This document shows positions 23,859 to 35,182 of a DNA stretch of 64,000 nucleotides, piece by piece (positions within the stretch are counted from its first letter, which is position 1; every line of letters starts with the position of its first letter). This DNA is from Moringa oleifera (lineage: Eukaryota; Streptophyta; Magnoliopsida; Brassicales; Moringaceae). Below the pieces are notes generated by a model. The model made no database searches. It was given only the letters and a program-made list of their open reading frames with translations, and was not told the DNA's origin. Location of the stretch: contig JAJFZO010000537.1 of assembly GCA_021397835.1 (NCBI GenBank), positions 1 to 64,000 of the forward strand, read 5' to 3'. The position numbers were made by a program, and so were the translations under genes.

Positions 23859-24180
23859 AATGACAGTTAAAAATGGCTTTTAATGATAGTTATAAAACTA
23901 TCATCTTTGTTCATATCATTAAAGGGGAGAGGTTTTAATGACAGTTCCAAGAGAACTGTCATTAAAGAAGGGCCATTTTAATGACAGTTCTATTGGAACT
24001 GCCATTGAAAGGGGAGGACCTTTAATGATAGTTCTATTGGAACTGTCGTTAAAGGGTGTCCTTTTTAATAACAGTTCTATTAGAACTGTCGTTAAAAAAG
24101 GAGGACCTTTAATGACAGTTCTATTGGAACTGTCGTTAAAAGGGGGCTTTTAATGACAGTTATTAAAAAAGTCATTAAAT
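23859..24180. repeat. Left subterminal palindrome array of the CACTA
   Basis: Repeats start at 23,937, 23,980, 24,024, 24,067 and 24,111, spacing 43-44 bp, with partial units on either side. Each core is an inverted repeat, TTTAATGACAGTTC then five bases then GAACTGTCGTTAAA. In En/Spm such arrays bind the element's TNPA-type protein; by analogy these are its likely binding sites. The plus-strand frame that stays open through them is a by-product of the repeats. Confidence 0.8.
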
Positions 24181-24569
24181 GTATCTTTTATATTTATTTC
24201 AAAATAAATACAAATATATTCAAATTATCCAAAAACCTGCATATATAAAATTTTTTATCTCTTTCACATCAACCATATACATCAATACAATTCTTCACGA
24301 TATGCAACAAAAATTTTTCTGTTATACACTTCAATACCATTCTAACAGAGATCATCATTACTTCTTTCATGTTTGAAAACACTCAAAATAATCTAATTCA
24401 AAAAAGTAATAAGAGATAAATAAAACAAAAGAAAAAAATTTGATGTCATAATTGAACTCTATATGTATAATACATGAGTAAAAAGATTACATAATCCTAA
24501 AAATTCAACTATATAAATTTAATAATGTTCATGTGTACAAAAATCTTCAAGGTTCAACTTTCTAATATG
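24181..24569. other. CACTA left interior, noncoding
   Basis: AT-rich DNA between the subterminal array and the 3' end of the second CACTA gene. It would be the 3' untranslated region of that minus-strand gene. The plus-strand frame at 24,179-24,376 has no recognisable features. Confidence 0.45.
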
Positions 24570-27448
24570 GCACTCCAAAGAAATTGTTTAACCTCCTTTC
24601 TAACTTTATCAATATCCGATTGAGTGTAAGTGTCTATGTTCACTAACTATATTTTTAAAAAAAGTTAGTCCAATTAAAATTTTTGATATGCACATCAATT
24701 AATTACTTAAGTATTTACATAAACAAATGCTTAAAAACTTACTATTTTTGAATATGGGATATTTTTATCACGTTTCTCAATGATGTCCCTTAAAAATTTC
24801 ATAATATAATATCCATACTCAGTATTTGAAGGCTGATGTGGACACTGCATTAAAAATTTTTAATTGTTATATTTTACAAAATAAATAAAACTAACATCAC
24901 ACATGGGTTTAAATATGCATACCTTAGCAAGAGTACTCCTAGAAATGCGCCTATTGCTTGATTCTTTGAAAACTAGGAACAATTTAAACGAGCTTCTAAT
25001 AGAAAATAATTAATATTCTTAAGGGAAAGAAAAAATACATACTAAAATAAATGAAAATATTTTCACTTATGTGGACATAAGTTGATCTAGTTCTTGATGA
25101 GAACCATGGTTCAAACGATCAAAAATATTGTACACAAAATTACGAGGCTCGACAACCACAAGCAGTCAGTGCTGCCTACATTATGAAAAATAAACGTTAA
25201 AAATATTATGAACAAAACTATTAATAATTTTAACTAGTATTATAACTTACCTCAAGTTATAAGGAAATATCACTACTCCTCTGTCACATGGATCAATCAT
25301 TCTATTGGCTAGGTGACGAGCTTGAGTGTCTATACTTATAGACATTCCATATGACAATGTTGACGAATCAGCAAATACAAAATACTTTCCTCAGCCAAGT
25401 GCAGCTAAATCTGTATAAAGTTTACTGAAATAATAAAGAGTAAGAAAAATATAAATATGATGTAGCCAAACAATAATAACTAAAAAAAATTCAAAATACA
25501 TACGTACACAATGTAAGCTTGAATAATGGTGACACTTAACTCTTCCATGTGACAAAATTGCATGATATCTTCTCGAGCCACAAATACATGCCCATCAAAG
25601 CAAAGACTTCAGTAAAAGGTATGTGTATTGCTTCATCAGGTGCCATCACCTTATTCATATAATTATACATCTTTTATAATCCTGGTGGTAGCCCAACAGA
25701 AGATACTTGTTGCGATGATTGTGGTTTTGTCAATATTAGTGATCTCTTAACTGGCAACTTACCTTGTTGCTTTATAGTCGATAGCTGAAAAAATTTTGCA
25801 AACTTAATTGAAATTAATAGGTTGACTTTATAAAATATATTTACCATAAACATTACCTCATGTGTACCAATAATGACCCAATCTCGAGGCCAAGCAACAA
25901 CTAAACTAAGTGCAGAAAAAACATTTATCAATCCACGTATGGGTTTGGACAAGGCAACTGTGCATCACCATGAATAGTTACGTCCATTGTCACCCGAACA
26001 TCACCAGAAAATAATGGACGCCCGTGGATCATCTGATTAGGAGTATGATCCATGAAAATAATCCATTTGCCACTATATGGTCTGATGACTAGATGAACAT
26101 ATGGCATGGCTCACACTATAATGATCTAAAAAAACAGAAGTTACGTTTGTAATATTATTAATATCACATCTACTATGATTAACATGTAACATACTTTGTT
26201 GTCGTATGGTGCCAGTGCAGGTGCAGGTGTTGGTGGTGTGACTGGCATAGGTGATTGAGGTATTGGATATTCTTCTTCCTCCAATAATCCAGTTATATTA
26301 TTGTTAGCTTTACTCGAATGAAATCGCATTGCTCAGGTGTACCAAGAGCTTTCATCATTACATCTTCTGGACCGAAGTTTGTAAATTTACCTTGTGTGCT
26401 CTATATCATCAACTCATCCTATAATGTTATAATAAAATTAATCAATGAACATGAAATTTATTACTATAAATGCTAGAAAAAAGTTGAACTACACTTACAA
26501 TTCTTTCCCTACACAGTCAGCTCGCATTATTTATATATTCTCCCTTTTTATTCTGCCGTGAAGCTTTTCACAATAAGGCACGATCAATTTAAGCATCGCT
26601 ATCCAATGCTTGTTCTTTTTTTTTAACATAAAGAGTGAACATGTTAGATTTTAAAACGTACTACTAAATGAATATATTATCAATTATAAACATAACAAAT
26701 GAAAAAAAAAACTTACAAGTTCACTCTCCAGCCCTACAAATCCCTTTTCTAGATAAACGATGGTCGTACACATTCTTCTTTCTTTTCTCTTTTGCTATTT
26801 GTCTCTTTTGCTGTAAGATCAATACACACCAAAATTTGAAGAAAATTGTATAAAAAAAAACTTTGCTAACTATAAATATATATCTGAAAGTCTTCTGTTA
26901 TACGAGAGTTCACAAATTCCTGCCACACCCCAACATATATGACACTGCTATATTCTTCAGGTGGAAATGATAGAAATTCCAAGTCATCAATGTGAGGGAA
27001 TATGTGCTTTGATGTAAGATTGGTCTTGAAATTCCTCCATTTGTTTGCATACGTACCTCTTCATGCCCGCATCAATATCAAACGTCTCCTACAACATATT
27101 ATAAAAAAATGGATAGGTTGAATCAAATTAATTAATGATAAACTAATTAAAAAGCAATACCACATTGTGTTTCATTTAACTTACCAATATTGTCTTCCAA
27201 ATCTTATTTTTCATTTCAATGCTTACTGAGTGCCAATTCATGATATTTATGGGCACCGTATTACGTACCACCACCCCAATGTAGTTATTGAACTAGATGC
27301 CATTCCTCATAATTCATTGACCTTTATCATTTACCTCAATCGTGAGCTTAACTCCGAAAGCACGACTCTTAATTACCTTAGGCATACTGGTGATACCTCG
27401 TTTTTTCGGTCCTTGAAAGCCTTCACTTGAGTATTCAGAAGGATCCAT
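24570..27448 (-). pseudogene. CACTA second gene: PttA-like DNA-binding region plus Ulp1-like (C48) cysteine protease
   Basis: Reads right to left. It starts near 27,448 ('MDPSEYSSEGFQGPKKRG') with a basic N-terminal exon. At 26,880-27,090 is a PttA/Transposase_24-type section: 'KWRNFKTNLTSKHIF' and 'WQEFVNSRITEDFQ'. At about 26,730-26,820 is 'VYDHRLSRKGFVGLESEL'. At 25,260-25,420 is 'MSISIDTQARHLANRM', then 'LLVVVEPRNFVYNIFD' near 25,100-25,180 and 'CPHQPSNTEYGYYIMKF' near 24,800-24,850; these match the Ulp1-type protease tail of plant CACTA proteins, with the Cys-containing motif degenerate. It ends with 'YTQSDIDKVRKEVKQFL' (24,575-24,640). Several introns are likely, and there are in-frame stops and shifts, so it is non-functional. 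Confidence 0.65.
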
Positions 27449-27584
27449 TAAATCTATAAACAAAAATAAAATATGGTTACTATGATATATGTAAAACATG
27501 ATATAACATGATAAAACTAAAAAAATAAAATAAAATTATAAAAGACACGATAACTTTGACACATGAGATAATTGATCGCTACCT

Positions 27585-30500
27585 TAAAAAATACTCAAAC
27601 CCACAATCTTTCATCATTGTCTCAAGCATATGCAAGATGATGTCATCCATTTGATCAAATAAATCAACAGGTGGCAAATTATTACAAAAACACATGTGCT
27701 CCACACTAATATCGCATAAATCATCATCTTCATCATAGTCTTTTCGAAGTGTTGATAGTACTGTAGACCATTTGGCATCAATTAGATCTTCAATGTAAAA
27801 TACTTATCTTGCTTCTGAAGCCAATATAAACTGATCATTCTTATGTCTAATCCGATTGAGATCAACTAGCACTACTCCTAGATTATCAACTTTAACACTG
27901 CTACTATTCTTAATCCAATCACATGTGAAAACTAAAACTTTGAACTTTGTATAATCTAGTTCCAATATTTCTTGTATAACTCCATAGAATGACAAATCAC
28001 CATATATTGGATTTTTATCTTTAGCACTAGAGATTTGCATGGTGTTGACAACTAGAGTAACACCACTATTTTGATGGATCCTTGAATTATCTCATTGCTT
28101 TGTGTAAAAGCGATAACCGTTGATGATATATCCAGGATACTTGATTACTGTGGATCGAGGACCATGGGCAATCCATCGTAGTGTTGCTGAGACATTATGA
28201 TTGGATAATAAAAGTTCATTCTCAATCTGTATCATAACATATATTAGATGAACCATATTAAAAATAAATTTAATGTTTGGACAAAAATAAGTATTCTTAC
28301 CCCTGTGCATAACCAATTACTTAAGGTGCAATTTTGTTCATCATGTAACCATTTGAATCGTTTTAACTTAATAGAATTGTTGACTCTTGATTGATTTAAA
28401 TGCTCACTGTATATTAAGAATAAATCATCGAACAATAATTCAAATATTATTTAATATAACAATAAACTATGTGTCATAAAATTTAATTACCTTATATATG
28501 GTTGAACTTCGCTCGTATTCATCAAAACATACAAGTGCGCTTGATGAATGAGGACATTATCAACTTTCTCAATAGTTCCACTAGTTAGAGCTTTTCCATT
28601 CCGAGTTGAATGACCAAATACATTCTTTCGTGGGGGAATCCCAATAATATCCATACCAGATAAATAATCAACGCAGAATTCTAATGCCTCTTTTGCAATG
28701 TACGATTCAACAATACTACCTTTAGGTCTATTACGATTTCGAACATAACCCTTTAACACTTTCATGTATCTTTTAAATGGGTACATCCATCGTAAATATA
28801 CGAAATCACATAATTTTACTTTTCTGATAAGATGAACAGTGAGGTAGACCATAATATCAAAAAAGCTAGGAGGATAGTACTTTTCAAGCAAACAAAGTGT
28901 TGTGAATAGTTCGTTTTGAATTCCATCTAACGTTGACACATCCACCACCTTTTGGCATAACAAATTGAATAACATGCAAAGTCTAATGAGAGCATATCTA
29001 ACATGTTTGGGTAACACATCTAGTAAAGCAATAGGTAAAAGTTGTTACATTAGGATGTGACAATCATGCGACTTCAACCCATATAGTTTTAAGTCGTCCA
29101 TGGATACTAGATTTCTGATGTTCGAAGAATACCCATCTGGGACCTTAATCTCATTGAAAACTTTACAAAACAGTTTTTTTTTTCTTTCCTAGATAAAGTG
29201 TAGCATGCAAGCGGTAGAAATGTACGATTATTGTGAACTTCTGGTTCCAACTCAGACCTTAATTCCACATCTTTCAAATCCATTCTAGAAGCTAATATGT
29301 CTTTAGATTTTCATGGAATATCAAGCAATGTCCTAAGAAGACTATCACAAACATTTTTTCAATGTTCATGACATCTAAAATATGTCTAATATGCATGGAT
29401 TTCCAATATGGTAAGTTAAAAAAAATTGATCTCTTTTTTCAACACTGTGTAACAACATCTTTTTTACCCATTGTATTTCGTTTCTTCAACTTTCCCCATG
29501 AATTTACTAAACATTGAACTTTGTAAAAGACTTCTTCACTGCTTAATGGTTGAGGAGCAATTCTGACTCTTGTTCACCATTGAAGGCCTTTTTCTGTCTA
29601 CGGTAAGGATGATGCTGTGGTAAGAATCTCTTGTGCCCAACATATGACATCTTTTTACTATGTTTTAAGTGACTACCTTGGGTGTTCTCAGCGCAGATAG
29701 GACAAGCATAATACCCTTTAATAGTGCAACCAGATAAATTAGCATATGTAGGAAAATCATTCATTGTCCATAACAAAACAGCTTTCAAGTTGAATGACTC
29801 ATTATGGTATGCGTCATATACTTTTACACCTATGTCCCATAACATTTTCAAGTCTTCTATAAGAGGAGCCAAGTAGACACCGATATCATTACTAGGTTGT
29901 TTAGGACCTGATATTAGTAATGTCAACATTATGAACTTTCTCTTCGTTGTTAACTATGGTGGTAAATTATAATTCACCATAATCATCAGCCAACAACTAT
30001 ATCAACTACTCAACGTACTGTATGGATTGATCCCATTTGCTAATATAGCAAGCCTTAAGTTTCTTGGCTCTGAAGCAAACTCTGGCCATATGTAGTCAAC
30101 CAATTTCCATGATGGTGTATCTGATGGATGCCTCAACTAGCCATCAATTTCCCTTTTATTTGAATGTCATGTAAGGTGTTGTGATATTTTTGAACTTTTG
30201 AACATTCTTCTAAATCTTGATATTAGTGGAAAATACCACAACACCTTAGCAGGCACACCAATCTTTATTTTGTTACCGTTTTTCATTACTTTTCATCTTG
30301 AAAATCCACAAGTTGGACATTGAATGTCATCCTGAAACTCCTTCCGATATAATATGCAATCATTTGGACAGGCATGAATCTTTTGATACTCCATGCCTAA
30401 TGCATTCAATGTTTTCTTGGCATCATATATGGACGTAGGCATCTCATTATTATCAGGCAATATTTCGACAATCAAAGTTAAAAGATCACTAAAGCTTTGA

Positions 30501-30973
30501 TCGGACCAACCATATTTTGCCTTCAAACTGTACAACTTAACTAGAGCAGATAATTTAGTAAACTTCACTGATCTAGAATACAGAGGTTTCTCAGCATCAC
30601 AAAGTAATTTGTCAAAGTGGTTAGGATTACTATCATACTCTACAAATGCCTCTTGTACCATTTCTACAGTGTTATCAACTTCTTCGATGTGTTCTACCTC
30701 CTTAACAACCTTAGCATTCTTACTAGTAGAAGACCCAATAATACTAGTTTGTTCGTGTCATATCCAATTTTGATAGCTACTATCAACTCCATATACATAT
30801 AAATGATTCCGTATCTCATATGGAGTATGACACTTCATATTACCACATTTAATACATGGACACCAAATTAATTCAGGGTTATTACTATCCTGAACAACAT
30901 AATCTAAAAAGTTATTCACCCCTACATCATATGTCTCTGATCTTCTATCAGCAAACATCCAAGCTTTATCCAT
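27585..30973 (-). pseudogene. tnp2-like: CACTA TNP2-type transposase, decayed
   Basis: Reads right to left from 'MDKAWMFADRRSETYDVG' at 30,973. Segments in order: transposase-associated domain with 'WCPCIKCGN' (30,758-30,973); a zinc-ribbon-like region 'CPNDC...CPTCG' (30,293-30,661); Transposase_21 core 'LLISGPKQPSNDIGVYL' and 'GYYACPICAENT' (29,543-29,929); DUF4218 with 'PPSFFDIMVYLTVHL' and 'RWMYPFKRYMKVLKGYVRNR' (28,487-29,017); and DUF4216 with 'YGVIQEILELDYTKFKVLVF' (27,804-28,040). This is the standard order of plant CACTA transposases. Stops and frameshifts lie between and within segments, for example after 'SYQNWI' and 'CGFSR'. The enzyme would cut and join the CACTA ends; this copy cannot make a full protein. 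Confidence 0.85.
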
Positions 30974-31985
30974 TCTGAAATTTAAAAGACATTTAATTAT
31001 TTACTTTCAAGCATATAATATATTAAGTAAAATTTAAATAAACGATTAATAACTATTTGATTAATCAAAGTTAATATTTACTTAATATGTAATTTAGTAC
31101 TATAAAATCATTTAATTAACGAGCTACTAAATTAATTAAAATTTAAATAGTAGTTAATTATTTACTTTACAAGCATCAAATTTATTAATTAAAATTTAAA
31201 TACATAATTAATAATTATTTAATTAATTAAGATACAGTCAATATTTAACATCTAATTATTTACTAAATAAGCACTTAACTAGCTAGTAACCTAATTAATA
31301 TTGAAATAGCATGTAATTTTTTGCTTCACAAGTATCTAATTTATTAATATTAGCTAAATAAATGATTAATAATTAATTAGTTAATTAAAATACAGTAAAT
31401 TAATTATCATCTAATTAATTACTACACAAGCATCTAACTAGCTAGTAACTTAATTGATTAAAATTTAAATAATATTTAATGGTTTATATTACAAGCATAT
31501 AATTAATTAATTATCTATTTAAAATTTAACTAAATATATTAATTTATTTTAACAATAAAATCAATATAATTAAATTTGACAAAATATACTAATTAATCTT
31601 ACCTAAAAAAAATTATTTCAAACATAAATTTATCTACACCTAATATATAATTAATTTATCAAAATATAAATTCATCTAATTAATATTTACTTAATTTATC
31701 AATTAATCTAAAAATCTTAATAATTATGAAATAATAAATGTATCAATGTATACCCATTCATACCAAATATGTTCATCAAAATATACTAATAAAAAAAACT
31801 CAAATTTTATCAATTAATAACAATTCACCAAATACACTTAATAAAAAATTTCTCAAAATAATATACATCCTCAATACATTTTTTAAACCAAATTGAATCA
31901 AAATTATGAAACTTAAATTTTGTAAAAGAATTTCAAATCTCTACCCAAATACTTACATATGTTTGAGTGCCAAAGATGAATGAAT
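30974..31985. other. AT-rich region upstream of the CACTA transposase
   Basis: About 1 kb almost wholly A and T with recurring 'attaattaa'. It is likely the 5' untranslated region, an intron or promoter of the transposase. No ORF and no clear promoter element stand out. Confidence 0.45.
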
Positions 31986-32350
31986 GGAAGGGAAAGGTGC
32001 AGCTGCACTTGTGAAGATTGAGACAAATGAGAGAGGAAGAAGCAAAGAGAGAGGCAGTGTCACTGCCAGTAGTTGGCCTAGCTACTTCTGGACGGAGATC
32101 CAAGAGGAAAAGGCCAGAAGAGAGGCAGTGCCACTGCTAAGCCAGCAGCTGGTCTAGCTGCTTCTGGACAGAACCACTACAGCTGCCAACAGCTACCATA
32201 GCTACTTCTGGATGGAGAGCAAAGAGGAGAATTGCTGGAGAAAGGCAGCACGGCTATTCAGTTGATTTAGCTACTTCTAGACAGTCTACAAAGAGGAAAT
32301 CCTGACCTAGAGAGTAAAAATTACGCGGGAGGCTATGGCAGGCTCTAGAG
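31986..32350. repeat. Degenerate direct repeats in the CACTA right arm
   Basis: Roughly 75-110 bp units repeat 'gctacttctgga' (near 32,084, 32,158, 32,204 and 32,270), with 'aaagaggaga', 'gaggcagtg' and 'ccactgc' between them. Much GC-richer than its surroundings. It sits upstream of the transposase gene, where an element promoter could lie; function unknown. Confidence 0.55.
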
Positions 32351-32399
32351 GTCTCTAGAGATGAATTTAGGATCGCAACCTTAAAAGCAAAAAAGGATA

Positions 32400-32640
32400 G
32401 CCTTTAATGTCAGTTATTCCAGAACTAGCGTTGAAGGCCACTGACTTCAACGCCAATTCTGGCATAACTAGCATTGAAGGCTAGAGAATTTGAAATCTTC
32501 ATCACTCCACGTTTATGGCCGCTGCTGCTCTAACCAGCAGCAGCAATAGTAGCAAAAGACAATTTTCCACAGACTTTCAGTAGTAACGGCTGCTTCAAGC
32601 AGCAGAAACAGCAATTACTACTGAAAGTCTATGAAAAACT
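32400..32640. repeat. Right-arm palindromes of the CACTA, inner block
   Basis: 32,400-32,485 has 'ctttaatgtcagttattcc' and 'actagcgttgaaggc' in opposing orientation, like the outer subterminal repeats at 34,926-35,150. 32,563-32,636 is a near-perfect palindrome about 74 bp long: arms 'agactttcagtagtaa' and 'ttactactgaaagtct' around a CTG/CAG-rich centre. Between them is a cluster of CTG and CAG triplets. Confidence 0.65.
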
Positions 32641-33426
32641 GTGTGTTCTTCCAGATTTTTATTCATCTTACATGGTAGTTCAAATAAAGCACTCTGTTAG
32701 AAGTCTAAATTGATTTTTTATGTCTTGGTAGCAAGGAAAGCACCGAGTTTTGAGACTTCTAGTTACTTCCTGCATTTCTCTCAGTGCCAAGATAAAGAAT
32801 ACAAAGTATTCCCTCTCCGATTTCCAGGTAAAGATTCTCAAACACATTCTTGTACTGCTCGTTGGAGAATCATCACTGACTAATTGTTTGTAATAGAGAG
32901 AAGAAAGGTTCACCTTCAATGCACAAACGATTCAACGAATGATGTTTGTGATTCTTGATGCTTTGAACTAGAGAATGAGGTCAATAACACCTTTCTCATT
33001 CACCTGATTCTTTATTTCTTTATTTTAACTCAAAGATTCGCCATTAACACAAGCTCTCAAAACTCGAGCCACCCTCATCATCTTCAAAGCTCAAACTAGT
33101 AATCTTCTTACCATAAACCATTTCATTTTATTGCATCATTTCTTAAACATAATAACTCATGACATGAACGAAAGTCCTATTTTTTATTACAAAAATCAGT
33201 ATATAGGAGTACAAGCCATTGCTAGTTGCAGTAGCAGCTCTACTCTTAGCTTCTCATGAGCTGTTCCCTCTACAGTTTCCTTCTTTCAAAGCTTCAGTAT
33301 TACCTCGTCATTATGTAAAAAAAGTAGGCTTCATTAACATAGTCCTCATTTGTTTTGGGTATTCTTTTGGTTTGATATCAATGGAGCTGTTTGGTTTAGG
33401 AGAATCTATTTAGATGCTTTAATGCA
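32641..33426. other. CACTA right arm, inner segment of unknown origin
   Basis: Less repetitive DNA lying between two blocks of CAG/CTG-rich palindromes. Minus-strand frame 32,680-32,919 (79 codons) and plus-strand frame 33,219-33,413 are open but not recognised. It may be captured host DNA or a nested insertion. Confidence 0.35.
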
Positions 33427-33717
33427 ATGCAAGAGATGGTGGAGATGGAGGAGTACGAGTCAGTATTAGATACAGTGTCTAACATAAGGACTCCATTAAG
33501 CATGCTGGAGTGGCACTATAGTAAATCAGAGAGCGAGAGCAGCACCACCAATACCACCACCATCTTGACCAGAACAGCCAGTGTGATTCCGAAAAAGAGA
33601 GAGATCAAGCGACGGAGAATCAACGACTGCTGCTTTTTGCAGCAGCGACGGCTGCTTAATATTGATTCCAATGTCTTATTTACTAATAAAAGAGCAAATC
33701 AAATACATTATTGCTAG
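33427..33717 (+). CDS. Possible captured host gene fragment in the CACTA right arm
   Basis: A 96-codon ORF with unusually protein-like composition for this window: acidic start 'MQEMVEMEEYESVLD', then 'TPLSMLEWHY', a Ser/Thr-rich stretch, and a basic cluster 'PKKREIKRRR' that resembles a nuclear localisation signal. The last 30 codons run into CAG/CTG repeat DNA ('CCFLQQRRLL') and are unlikely to be native. CACTA elements often carry pieces of host genes, and this position (near the right end, away from the transposase) suits that. I do not recognise the source. It could also be a chance ORF. Confidence 0.35.
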   Translation: MQEMVEMEEYESVLDTVSNIRTPLSMLEWHYSKSESESSTTNTTTILTRTASVIPKKREIKRRRINDCCFLQQRRLLNIDSNVLFTNKRANQIHYC

Positions 33718-34655
33718 AAGAAAGCCTTAAAACTTCCATACTGTCTCTCTCTCCCCTTCTGCTCAAAATTTCCATGTTGTCTCTCTCTCCCCTTTATGTC
33801 CTTAAGTCTCTCATTTAAGATTTATCAAGCTCAACTATAAGAACATATTAAATTCTAAATATAGTGGCTACAAGATTTTTTTTTCAACCAAGATAAGTCT
33901 TTATTGTTCTACTCTAAATTGATAAAAAGTTAGCTTGTATTAGGGAATTGTTCCATCTTCTAAGGTGCAAACAATTTGGTCATCAAAGAATTTGGATAAT
34001 TTCTGGATAATAAGCCATAAAAGTAGAAAATACGTGACTGGACTTAAAAGTTGAAACTTAATTATGAAGTTCAGTACAGTAGTTCTATATATCCCATGAT
34101 GGCCCCAGCATGATTTTGACGAAGTTCATAAGGCAAAGAGAAATTTTGTAAGTTCATAAGGCAAAGAGAAACTCTGTCATCTAATTCTATCTTTCGCATT
34201 GTCATTGGTACACCATCAACTTCTTAAACAAGAGTTCATTAAGAGAGCTAATACACTAAGCTAATGAATAATAAGAAAAAAAAAAACCTCTAATACACTA
34301 GAAGAAAATCCTTATGGAACAGTTTTATAACATGATAAACCTATATATTCTAATCCTACACCATCTCCTATTTAATGGGGCTACATGTATTAAACCCTAA
34401 CTAACCACCCCAATCCTGCATCTCCCCTTTCACTGCCACCCTGTTAGGTCATTGAGAACAGAGCAGCTTAGATTGGCTTCATAGTGTACATACAAGCTCA
34501 AGCCAACATGAATGGGTGACTTTTTGCATGAGAAACCATTAAAAATAATCAAAAAATTGAATTCTTCCTTTTAACAGTGAGGTAAGAACAAACATGCCTG
34601 ATAATGAGACGTTTTCTCACTTGACCAGTTGAAACTATCAACATTACAAGTGCAG
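33718..34655. other. CACTA right arm, noncoding
   Basis: No ORF or repeat supported. Composition is closer to ordinary plant intron or UTR DNA than to the AT-rich spacers. Confidence 0.4.
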
Positions 34656-34659
34656 TTCA

Positions 34660-34925
34660 AGTTTCAAGAAGCAGCACCAACGGCTGCTTACAGCAGCACC
34701 AACCATTGCTGCTGCTTCTTGTAGCAACGACAACTACTTACAGCAGCAGTGGCAGCGGTTACTACAGCTTCTGCTGCTACAAGAAGCAGCAGCGACAGCT
34801 GCTTACAGTAGTAGTGGCAACCGCTGCTTCTTCTTACAGCAACAACGGTTGTTGCTGCTGTAAACAACCATTGCTACTACAAGAAGCTGCAGAAATGACT
34901 GCTACTGCTACTGTAAGAAGTAGCA
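34660..34925. repeat. CAG/CTG-rich degenerate repeat, CACTA right arm
   Basis: Alternating clusters of 'gcagcag' and 'ctgctgc' interspersed with 'acagc', 'caacg' and 'gctgcttaca'. CAG-type and CTG-type runs lie close together, so the strand can fold on itself. The long plus-strand frame through here (poly-Leu/Ser/Thr/Cys) is a translation of the repeat, not a protein. Confidence 0.7.
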
Positions 34926-35150
34926 GCAAGCCTTTAAGAACTAGCGTTAAAGGCTTTAGTGGTGGGTGTTTTAACGTCAATTCCTTGAGAATTCGTGTTA
35001 AATGTGCAAGTGATAGATTTTTTAATGCCAGTTATTCAGGAACTGACGTTAAATGTTTCAGTAATTTGTTTTCTAATGCCAATTCTTCTTTAATTGGCGT
35101 TAAAAATCTTATTTTTAATGATAGTTTTTAAAATAACTATCATTAAATTG
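34926..35150. repeat. Right subterminal palindrome array of the CACTA
   Basis: Units of the form 'tttaatgcca...' then '...tggcgttaaa', for example 35,072-35,105 (GCCAATT / AATTGGC arms) and about 35,020-35,055 (GCCAGTT / AACTGAC arms). The last is 35,116-35,149, where 'taatgatag' pairs with 'ctatcatta'. The outer bases (TTTAATG / CGTTAAA) match the left array, while the inner arm bases differ and still pair within a unit. Confidence 0.7.
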
Positions 35151-35182
35151 TTGTCAGTTATTATAATTTTTGTAGTAGGATA

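Larger units (their letters stand above)
23837..35179. mobile_element. CACTA (En/Spm-type) transposon, 11.3 kb, inserted in unit C
   Basis: Left end TACTACAACAAA and right end (complement) CCTACTACAAAAATT share TACTACAA, a variant of the usual CACTACAA. The 3-bp direct duplication ATA flanks it (23,834-23,836 and 35,180-35,182). Units A (about 145), B (about 13,775) and D (about 48,697) show the uninterrupted site 'cacaaatacttaatgg'. Inside are palindromic subterminal arrays, two minus-strand genes and a GC-richer right arm. Both genes carry many stops, so it is not autonomous now. The last two bases of the right end are uncertain. Confidence 0.88.

Noticed and set aside
23938..24153. ORF running through the left CACTA repeats
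   Set aside because: Open only because the repeated sequence lacks stops in that frame; no protein-like features.
23859..24180. CRISPR-like array of regular repeats
   Set aside because: Repeats are palindromic CACTA subterminal units with short, related spacers, in a plant genome next to a transposase.
34706..35131. 141-codon Ser/Thr/Leu/Cys-rich ORF
   Set aside because: Translation of the CAG/CTG-rich repeat and subterminal array.
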